Source: Volvox africanus
Taxonomy: Eukaryota > Chlorophyta > Chlorophyceae > Chlamydomonadales > Volvocaceae
NCBI GenBank assembly: GCA_030268105.1
Contig: BSDZ01000014.1
Location: forward strand, 3,105,501 to 3,169,500
Direction of reading: 5' to 3'
Length of the DNA: 64,000 nt
The notes under the pieces were generated by a model. It worked only from the letters and a program-made list of their open reading frames with translations. It ran no database searches and had not been told where the DNA came from. Position numbers and translations under genes: made by a program. This document shows positions 55,644 through 64,000 of the stretch, piece by piece (within the stretch, counting starts at the first letter, position 1; each line of letters opens with the position of its first letter).

Positions 55644-58600
55644 ATTTCTGAACTGACGCGTGGTCGGTGGTCATCCTTACGGCCAGCCGTTAAGGCATTG
55701 TTGCCTTGTGTACTTGGACACATCGAGCGAGTCATTGCGCGACGCATCACGCTTGACGGACGCACGGGACTTCTCTGCTTCGACCCGTTGTGTAATTTGT
55801 TTACACCTCGCCGTCCCCTGTCGTCTATCGATCTGTCTAACCACGTGGTTTTGTTCATCCCCTCGTCTCTGCGTGAGATGTCGGAATAGTTGGCCGTTTA
55901 CAGGAGATGTAGGCGTCAATATCCAGGCACCGCCGCATGTGTATTACTCCCTGCTTTCTGTCGGCGCAAGGCAGAGGCATCGTTAAGGGGTATGCGGCAT
56001 GTCCACCGGTTCGAGCCGGGCACCGTTTTGTTTAATGGTGTGGATTGGGAGGGTACGCTGGCTCCGTGGCCATGCCTATCCTACTCGGTTGACGTTTGGT
56101 ACGAAGCTCCTGATGGGGGTGCCGTTGGTTACGGACCCGCCTTAAGTGCACTGACGTTGTCTGCTGGGCAGTCGCTCGTAGATAACCGTGTCCCTGTGGT
56201 TCAGATCGGTTTGAATGGCCGTACTCTGAAGGCACTTGTTGACACCGGTGCCAGCGACGACTTCATCTCTGTCGCAGAGGTGAATGCGCTGGGGTTGTCC
56301 CCAGAGTCGTCTGATTGTCCACAGGTTACCCTTGCTGACGGGGGTAAGCATCCCATCGTGGGCAGGATTACCCTTAGCCTATCGATAGGCCCTTTGCGTG
56401 TTGTGACCCGGCCGTACGTGCTGCAGGGCTTAGCAGAGACTGCACCGTACATAATGGGGTCGTCGACATTACGACAGTACCGCGCGCGCATCGACATGGA
56501 GACCGCAACCCTGCATATGTGCAAGGGTACTCTGTCGATTAAGGTACCTTTCCTGTCGTTCGAATATGTCACACCAAAGGAGGGCGAAGCTGAGGCGGTG
56601 CCTATGGTTAATTTCGCTGTGACCGCAATGGCCGCGCGAATCGAACCAGAGCTAGTCGGGCGTAAGGAGGCCGTCCGTTTGTTACGGAAGGGTGCCCACG
56701 GACTGCTTTTAAGGCCGCGGGTGAGCTGTTGTGTCACCACCGCGCAGATTTCTGCGGATCCTGAGGTTGAGGCCCTACTGTCGCAGTATGAGGACGTCTT
56801 TAAAGATATCCCTGGCCTACCACCTATGCGTCCTGTTGATCACACAATCCCTCTCATGCCTGGAGCGCAGCCTACAGCCAGGCCAATGTACAGGTTGAGT
56901 CCATTGGAGCTGGATGAGGTAAAGCGCCAGGTGATGGATTTGCTCGCGAAGGGTATGATACGCCCCAGCACATCCCCGTTTTCTGCACCGATTTTGTTTG
57001 TCGGTAAGAAGGATGGGACCTTGCGCATGTGCATTGATTACCGGGGGTTAAATGCGAATACGGTGAAAAATCGCTACCCTTTGCCACGCGTTGACGACCT
57101 GTTGGATAAGCTGAAGGGCTCGGCTTATTTTTCCTCAATTGACTTACAACAGGGCTACAATCAGATTCGCATCGCTGCCTCTGATATCCCGAAAACCGCT
57201 TTTCGGACGCCCTTCGGTCACTTTGAGTATACGGTCCTATCATTTGGTTTGACTAATGCCCCTGCGACGTTTCAGGCGGTTATGGACCGAATGTTTAGGC
57301 CGTTTATCGACAGGTTCGTTGTTTGCTACCTGGATGACATCTTGGTATATTCTAAGACGCGCGAGGAGCACTTGGAGCATCTGCGGCTCGTGCTCGACGT
57401 TATGAGGCGGGAGCAATTGTTTGCTAAACGCGCCAAATGCTTTTGGGCGCAGCCTCAGGTGGAATATTTGGGCCACATTGTGTCGGCCACCGGTGTGAAG
57501 ATGGACCCGCGGAAGGTCGCCGTGGTTCGCGATTGGCCCGCACCTCAGAACCTCACGGAGCTGCGTAAGTTCCTTGGCTTGACCAATTATTTCCGAAAGT
57601 TCATTGAAAAATATTCCATCATTGCGGCCCCGCTTACTAACTTAACTCGCAAAGGCGTTTTCGTTTCGCTCGAGTCGTGGACATCGCAATGCCAGCGGGC
57701 ATTCGAAGAGCTCAAACGAATCATTGCCGAAGATGTCACCCTTGCATTCCCTGATTACTCGTTGCCATTTCGTGTTGAGGTAGTGTCTGATGCCTCAATA
57801 TTTGGAAGCGGCGCTGTATTGTTACAGGAAGGGCGACCGATCGCCTTCACGAGTAAGAAGTTTTCTGGTGCGGAGATTCGCTACACCACCGGGGAACAGG
57901 AGCTTCTGGCCGTGCTGCATGCTTTAAAGGAATGGCGCTGTTACCTCGAGGGACGCCCGTTTACTTTAAAGACTGACCATAAGCCCCTAACGTTTTTGCA
58001 AAGCGTTCCGACGTTGAACCGCCGTCAAGCTAGGTGGATGGAATATCTAGCTAGGTTCAACTGCACCTGGGAGTATATTTCTGGTAAATTGAATATTGCC
58101 GATGCTCTCAGTCGACATCCGTCGCTACACGCTGCAATTTTGGCAGCGCCCGTCGTGCGGCCGCGTAGCGAGGAGGTTCTGATCGCGACGGACCTCGCGG
58201 AGCGGTTGAAGGCTGCCTACAGCGCAGACGCCTGGTTCGCGGACCCGGCTAATGTAGAAAACCTTCGCAAGCAGAATGGCCTTTGGCTACGGACGGAGGG
58301 TGCAGCTACGCAAATCGTCGTTCCGAACGACGACGCGCTACGCTACGACATCCTTGCGCGGTTCCACGAGGACCCGTTAGCAGGACACCCTGGTAGCAAG
58401 CAATTGATCGACTTGGTGCAACGTTCCTTTTGGTGGCCTCGTTTGGCTAAGGATGCGGCGAACTTCGTCCAGACATGCAGTCTGTGCCAGCGCAATAAGG
58501 CTTTGTCCGGTAAGGGCCATGGGTTGTTGAAACCGTTGCCTGTCCCGGATGCGCCTTGGGAAAGTGTTTCCATGGACTTCGTAGTCGCGCTGCCCAAAAC

Positions 58601-59666
58601 TGAGGGGGGATACGATGCGGTGTTCGTAATGGTCGATCGCCTGACTAAGATGGTCCACCTAGCACCATGCACATCATCCTGCACGGCTGAGCAAACCGCA
58701 CGTTTGTTTTTCGACAATGTGGTTCGGTTACACGGGGTTCCCAAAAATGTGATCTCGGACCGCGGTGGACAGTTCACGTCTAAGTTTTGGGAAGCGCTCT
58801 GCAAACTAGTTGGCATGCGCGTCAACCTGAGCACGGCGTATCACCCGCAGACTGATGGTCAAATCGAACGCACAAACCGCACGTTGGGTGATATGTTGCG
58901 CAATTATGCTGGCCGCACACCACTCGTTTGGGATACGTATTTGACTGCGGCAGAATTTGCGCTTAACAATGCTGTTAACCGCTCTACAGGCAAAAGTCCG
59001 TTCTTTCTTAACTACGGATTTCATCCCGCGCTACCCGTGTGGCGTGAGTTGGAAGTGAACGTGCCTGCTGCTAAACTTTTTGCCAAGTCTTTTATGTCCC
59101 GAATCACAGACGCGAAGTCGTGTTTGGACGTGGCGCAGCAACGAACGACGGAATACTATAACAAATCCAAGCAGGATGTGACGTTTTCGGAGGGGCAACT
59201 CGTGTTGCTAAGCACCAAGAACTTGCGTTCCTTGACCGACGGATCCCGAAAACTCTTACCCCGCTGGATTGGTCCGTATCCTGTCGTGCGCATGGTTGGG
59301 AATGTGGCTGTGCAGCTTGCATTGCCCGCTGATATGACCATTCACCCCACGTTTCACGTATCGCTTGTTCGTCCGTATCGTGGTACGGAACCCGCCCCTG
59401 AGCCTGCTAACGCCCCCACAGCGATCGAACCAGTTCCCGAGACCTGGATCGCTGGTAAACAGAAGTTTTATGATGTGGAGCGGGTGTTAGATTATCGCGC
59501 GCGTCGTGTGGGCCGACACCGACGTAAGCGAACAGTACACGAGTACTTGGTTAAGTGGACAGGGTATACCGACGAGCACAACTCATGGGAACCGGCACGC
59601 AACTTCTCACAGGACATGAAACCCCTGCTCGAAGAAGCCCGCAAACGTGCCACGCAAGCCCAATGA
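55605..59666 (+). pseudogene. pol: B2 pol polyprotein with a premature TAG
   Basis: Open from the readthrough site except for TAG at 55887..55889, where B1 has CAG (...EMSE[Q]LAVYRR). Downstream everything is collinear with B1: protease [26 protein letters not shown], RNase H, integrase ([25 protein letters not shown]) and chromodomain [18 protein letters not shown]. The extra stop lies upstream of the protease and should abolish pol unless it too is read through. Confidence 0.92.
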
Positions 59667-59683
59667 CCCCTGCAGTCGATGCT

Positions 59684-59725
59684 GTATGATGCAGCGAGGA
59701 CGCTGCATACGGGAGGGGGGATAAT
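59684..59725 (+). promoter_or_regulatory. Conserved stem-loop and polypurine tract of B2
   Basis: GCAGCG (59691..59696), loop AGGA, CGCTGC (59701..59706), outer GTAT/ATAC pairs, then GGGAGGGGGGATAAT directly before LTR7. It starts 18 nt after the pol stop. Confidence 0.7.
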
Positions 59726-60549
59726 TGTTGTGCTACGGTTCATTTCCCGCCGACGCGTAGGTCGACGCGATCCTACGAGGCGAAGTGCTTTTGTGATGAA
59801 CGCATTACATATGAATGAATCTGCATGATATAAATGTATTCGCATACATTTATATATGCATCTGGCATGTTGTCATTATCCATCGCGACATCGCATCATG
59901 GCAAATCCGCCTAGCATGCATGAATAACCGAAGCATTGAAGTGCGCATTATGCTCGTGCTACAAAACGATAAGTAATATTATCTGATATAATATTACTTC
60001 ATTACAGCACACATTGAGAGCGCCGCCCTCGTCGCGATACATGCCCTGCAACCGGATATCGTTATCCGGACCCTTGCATCATGCGAATGCCGGAAAGGCT
60101 TATACGTTGTTACGAGTAGACATCGCCCATACGCAGTAGGGTTGTCACATCTAGGATCGGCCTCCTAATGTGAATCGTACGGCACTGCGATGCTGTGAGT
60201 ATAACAGATGCGAGGACGGCTAAGCTAGACAAGACAATCGATACCGGAGAACACTTGTGTGTTCTACATTACTATTGCTATACGATATTCTACTTAGCCC
60301 GAGCTAAGCCTGAACTTCGCTAATCACCGCCGCGTGATGATTGCTTGCTTCCGGCGCTGACGGCGATTTCGTCCATTGCATCATTCCGATCTGTAAGACT
60401 GTAAGTTATATCTCTCTTCGTCTTGAAGTCTTCCGCTGTCTCTGTTTGCTCTCGCTTGCCTTGCTGTACTTGCAAGTGCTCGCGCATCGGTGTCGATAGT
60501 CTCCAGACGTGCAGATACTTATGAGCAAACGTGAACGAGAGGTACAACA
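59726..60549 (+). repeat. LTR7 (3' LTR of B2)
   Basis: 824 bp, closely matching LTR6 with scattered substitutions, e.g. around 60000-60065 and 60235. Confidence 0.95.
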
Positions 60550-61348
60550 CCGGCCACGGGGGTTTGGGTGCGCTCCCGCTGCGGCAGCATGTCCGTGCGC
60601 GGCGGGCAGCCACAGCGGTGCGATACGCAGTGGGGAGGCGACGGGCGGGGCCGGCCCCGTGGCAAAGGCTCCTTGACACGGTCCTCGTGGAAGTGTCACC
60701 TGCCTGGCAGCCGAGGATGCTGCTCACTGCGAGAAGCGAAAGCCCGTGGTGAGCCTCCCAGCGCTGGAGCCGGAGGTGAAGCGGTTAGTGACGGCGCTAG
60801 ACGTACTCCCCAGGGTGGTGGACGTTGCGGAGACCCCCCTCCAACCAGGGCGGTGGTACTCTCAGGGGCACGCGAGGTCTTCGTAGGGTCACCTGGTGAA
60901 TACGGTCATGGACAATGACTTTGACGAGTGCGCTGACAGTGAATCTGCGATTATGGAGACTCTTCGCGTGAAGAAATATTATTGTAGTGCCTGTAAGTTC
61001 CATAGCCCAATTCGTGAAGATATTGCTGTTCATCAAAGAGACAGTATTCAATGCACAAATGCCATAATTGAAGTGACTTGGAAAGACACTTGTTACCCTG
61101 AGCATGATCACAACAAATCAGACAATCTACATCTGTAATAATTCAACAACTCGGAAGAAATGCATAGCACAAGTTTACATAATGAGACCAACTCAAAAAC
61201 AACTAATTTACTCAGAACGTAGTGGTTTACGAACGGCCCCAGGGTTATGGTTGTGTAGCAGCCCCTTTCAGTATGCTACTAGATTTGTGCGGAAGCGTAG
61301 CTTTTGTAGATTTAGAGATAGCTCGCAAGTAAGTTAGCGTCGCGAAAT
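60550..61348. other. Unassigned segment between elements B2 and C
   Basis: 60550..60890 is GC-rich; the rest is AT-richer, so two origins may be joined. The GC-rich part has a short frame reading VTCLAAEDAAHCEKRK, then PALEPEVKRLVTALDVLPRV (about 60693-60880), which looks protein-like but is bounded by stops. Confidence 0.3.
60896..61138 (+). CDS. Small ORF with a partial zinc-finger-like CxxC...H pattern
   Basis: 80 codons; KKYYCSACKFHSPIREDIAV followed by HQRD resembles half of a C2H2-type finger (C-x2-C, then H), and acidic residues precede it (MDNDFDECADSES). This may be a fragment of a host or transposon gene, or part of a spliced gene. Whether it is expressed cannot be judged. Confidence 0.3.
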   Translation: MNTVMDNDFDECADSESAIMETLRVKKYYCSACKFHSPIREDIAVHQRDSIQCTNAIIEVTWKDTCYPEHDHNKSDNLHL

Positions 61349-61607
61349 TGTACATCTATTGGGAATAATCGGTGACAGCGGAGTCTTGAACTCCGAACAA
61401 TTAGTAGTGTGATACTAAAATGTCAGGCCTTAGCTCTTCACCAGGGCGACTTTAATATTGGCTCACCTAGCCAAGATGTACGGCAATCTTCTTTGCCAAT
61501 CGCGAAGTTTACTCGTAGTTAGTTTTCGGTTAGGCATCATGCTTATTGCATGATTGCCTACCGCTTTATCTGGGCCTATTTCTCTAAGGTAAATGTAGTT
61601 TCCTACA
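61349..61607 (-). repeat. Family C LTR (3' LTR of a minus-strand gypsy element)
   Basis: 259 bp between TGTACATC and TCCTACA. It is followed by a C-rich run (61609..61618) that is the polypurine tract on the minus strand, then pol. A diverged relic occurs at 9173..9345. Confidence 0.7.
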
Positions 61608-61704
61608 TTCCCCCCCTCTGAAGCGAAACGTCCCGGGAGCGTCACCGTCTCCTCTTGGATGAGGTTCCTTTCTCAGTGGGTCTCGGCCCTTTGGCTTTGA
61701 GTCT

Positions 61705-64000
61705 TCACTCATATTCCTCGATGGCTGCCACCAGAGGATCTGATTCTTTCATTGATGCCTCGGTTTCATATGTATTGTGAGTGGAATCATATCCTTCCCA
61801 CTTGATAAGGTACTCTCGACGAGTTTTACCTCTCCCCCCACGGATTGAGACATCCCGATGATCTACAATGGCTTCAACCATGTAGAATGGTTCACCCTCA
61901 ATAACGAGTGGTGAGGGTGGTTGTCGCTGAGCGTCCTCCTTGAATGGTTTCAGGAGTGACACATGAAAGACCGGGTGTAGGCGAGATTCAGCTGGTACGC
62001 CAAGTTTTACCGCTGTTTCACCGATATTAGCGACAACTGTATATGGGCTGATGAATTTTGGCATCAGCTTCTTAGTTCCAGGTTTTTTAAGGTTAATATT
62101 CTTGGTACTTAACAGCACTTTTTGCCCAACCTCATAACGCACGGGGCGCCGAGAAGAGTCAGCATCCTGTTTTTGTCTAGATTGCGCAGCCTGGAGACAA
62201 GTTTTAGCGAGTTGCAATCGCTTGCTCATGATGGTGGAGTACTCATCAGCAGCTGGCACTTTCGAGGGTATATGCAGGTCAACCGGCACACGCGGTTGCT
62301 GGACACCATTAAGCAAAAATGGTGTCATACCTGTCGAACGTTGTTGGAGTTATTGATAGCAAACTCAATCAACGGTAAGTGATCATCCCAATCATCCTGA
62401 TTAGGGGAGATATAGTGCCGTAATGTCTCTTCCAGTAAGCGGTTCATTCGCTCTGTTTGTCCATCTGTTTGTGGATGGAAGGCTGTGCTCATATGGAGGT
62501 GGGTGCCCAATAGGCGAAATATTTCCTTCCAGAAATTGCCTGTAAAACGTGGGTCCCGGTCAGAGATAATGTTCTTTGGAAGGCCGTGCTGCCGGAATAC
62601 AGTGGCTACAAAAAGGCGAGCCAACTCTTCCGCTCCTGCGGTCGTGTGGGTGGGAGCAAAGTGCGTCATTTTGCTCAGCCGGTCCACAAACACTACGATC
62701 GCATCATGCCCATTGCCCGTGCTGCCGGAATACAGTGGCTACAAAAAGGCGAGCCAACTCTTCCGCTCCTGCGGTCGTGTGGGTGGGAGCAAAGTGCGTC
62801 ATTTTGCTCAGCCGGTCCACAAACACTACGATCGCATCATGCCCATTGCGAGTTGTTGGTAGCTGGGTTATCAAATCCATTGATATGCTCTCCCACACGG
62901 AAGAAGGTATGGGGAGCGGCTGCAGCAAACCACCCGGCTTAGTGTTGGTTGTTTTGTTATGCTGACATTGAGGACAAGACTTGACGTAGGCCTTCACGTC
63001 AGTATCTAGTCCAGGCCACCAGTACGTTTGTGCGATCGCTTGTTTGGTGCGGTCAATGCCGCGGTGGCCAGCGCATGGGGTATCATGATACTCTTTCATG
63101 ATGACCCGTCGTAAGTCAGCTTGATTAGGGATGTAAATCTGGGATCCATTGTACCAGAAGTTACCCTTCTTTTTGAGCCGCAGCTTTGCTACCTTAGTTT
63201 TCGTGAGATTGAGATCACCGTCATACCCGCGGATGATTCAGTGTCCTAAGTCGCTGTCAATCAGCGCGGCAGAAAGCAAGTTGAGCACCACGTCGTGGAC
63301 CCGACTGATAGGGTCAGCTACGTTCACCCGACCAGGGCGATACTCCCATTTAAATGTGAAACGTGATAATCGCTCCATCCAACGAGCTTGGCGGCGGGAT
63401 AGCTTATCCATGCTTTTCTGTTCTTGGAGGTATACCAGTGGTTGGTGATCAGTGATCAACGTTACATCACTGGCGCCTTCAAGGTAACAACGCCACTCTT
63501 CCAGGGCTAAGACAGTGCCGAGGCACTCTTGGTCTGTTGTCGAGTAGTTGTACTCTGCCTTATTGAATTTAGAACTGGTATAGGCGACAGGGTGGTCATC
63601 CTGCAAGAGGACGGCTCCTGTGCCATGTATTGAGGCATCAGACCAAACCGTGAAAGGTTTATCAAGCTCGGGGAGTTTAAGTACTGGTGCATTTGTCAAG
63701 GCATGCTTCACACCCTGGAAGGCTGCCTCGCAGGCTTCGGTCCAGTGGAAGGGCACTTTCTCACTGGTAAGGGTTGTGAGGGGGGCCACAAGGGAGGAAT
63801 AACCCTGAACAAACCTCCTGAAATAATTGGCTAAGCCAAGGAACGCCCGCAGTCGCTTAATATCCGTGGGGACAGGCCAGTCTTTAATGGCTGTTACTTT
63901 GCGGTCGTCCACCTTTAAGCCTTCTTGGCTTACTTTGTGGCCAAGGAAGTGCAGTTCGAACCGGTTGAACTGACACTTCGACAATTTTGCCTTGAATTGG
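61705..64000 (-). pseudogene. pol: Family C gypsy pol, broken; continues beyond window
   Basis: Reading 3' to 5' on the plus strand: RT thumb and RNase H (63238..64000: LANYFRRFVQGYSS, VWSDASIHGTGAVLLQ, LITDHQPLVYL), a TGA at DSDLGH*, integrase finger and core (62704..63099: HDTPCAGHRG, CPQCQ, SMDLITQL), a 133-bp tandem duplication that shifts the frame, the integrase core remainder (62325..62693: SDRDPRFTGNFW, QTDGQTERMNRLL) and the C-terminal part with a chromodomain (61705..62328: REYLIKWEGYDSTHNTYE). The RT active site lies beyond the window edge. At least three breaks make it inactive. Confidence 0.9.
62586..62851. repeat. 133-bp tandem duplication inside family C integrase
   Basis: The segment beginning CGTGCTGCCGGAATACAGTG at 62585 recurs at 62718 with near-identity, so the period is 133 bp. 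133 is not a multiple of three, which explains the frame shift between the two integrase pieces, both of which encode VDRLSKMTHFAPTHTT. Confidence 0.85.

Larger units (their letters stand above)
53079..60549 (+). mobile_element. Ty3/gypsy element B2, full-length with one nonsense codon in pol
   Basis: LTR6 53079..53902 and LTR7 59726..60549 (824 bp each), PBS TGGTATCGAGAC (53906..53917), leader ORF, gag, pol and PPT in order. The left flank is GTGAA (in A2 pol) but the right flank is CCGGC, so there is no target duplication; A2 sequence does not resume on the right. Confidence 0.95.

Noticed and set aside
60568..60918. Arg/Gly-rich ORF of 116 codons right of B2
   Set aside because: GC-rich chance frame; a different frame of the same stretch looks more protein-like, and neither extends past nearby stops.

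Overview
The window looks like nuclear DNA of a volvocine-type green alga (Chlamydomonadales). This is an inference from GC-rich, many-exon genes with GT/AG introns full of GT/CA microsatellites, proteins with very long Ala/Gly/Ser-rich disordered tails, and chromodomain Ty3/gypsy elements. No species can be named from the sequence alone.

Layout. (1) 1-1657, minus strand: the 5' part of a tandem-RRM RNA-binding protein gene that leaves the window. (2) 2236-19822, plus strand: a 19-exon gene whose first 12 exons encode a flavin-containing monooxygenase (FMO) with all hallmark motifs. Its last seven exons, plus the 3' part of exon 12, add about 1,990 residues of low-complexity tail. Its introns hold a perfect 61-bp inverted repeat, minisatellites, complementary purine and pyrimidine tracts, and transposon relics. 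(3) 19823-24419: no gene supported. (4) 24420-31923, plus strand: an unrecognised, mostly disordered protein, modelled as six exons whose splice phases chain (possibly two genes). (5) 31947-60549: a nested nest of Ty3/gypsy elements. Element A1 (31947-39053, minus) is a decayed chimera. Element A2 (from 41139, plus) is interrupted by the apparently intact element B1 (42823-50302, minus, TSD CATTA) and cut off by B2 (53079-60549, plus). Between A1 and A2 lies a 2.1-kb island (39054-41138) of three tightly packed intronless ORFs, one resembling a clamp-loader (RFC) small subunit; it may be a remnant of an endogenous large DNA virus. (6) 60550-61348: a short unassigned segment. (7) 61349 to the end: a third gypsy family (C, minus) with broken pol, leaving the window in RT.

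The most interesting signals are in the retroelements. In both families with a readable boundary, gag and pol are in one frame and separated by a single UAG. A 7-bp stem-loop with an 18-nt loop starts 7 nt after that UAG and covaries between families, which fits programmed stop-codon readthrough. Upstream of gag, both families also carry a small two-exon ORF with conserved protein sequence, intron positions and phases. A displaced 5-bp target duplication (GTCAC at 31942, GTGAC at 41134) suggests that recombination between inverted A elements flipped the DNA between them.
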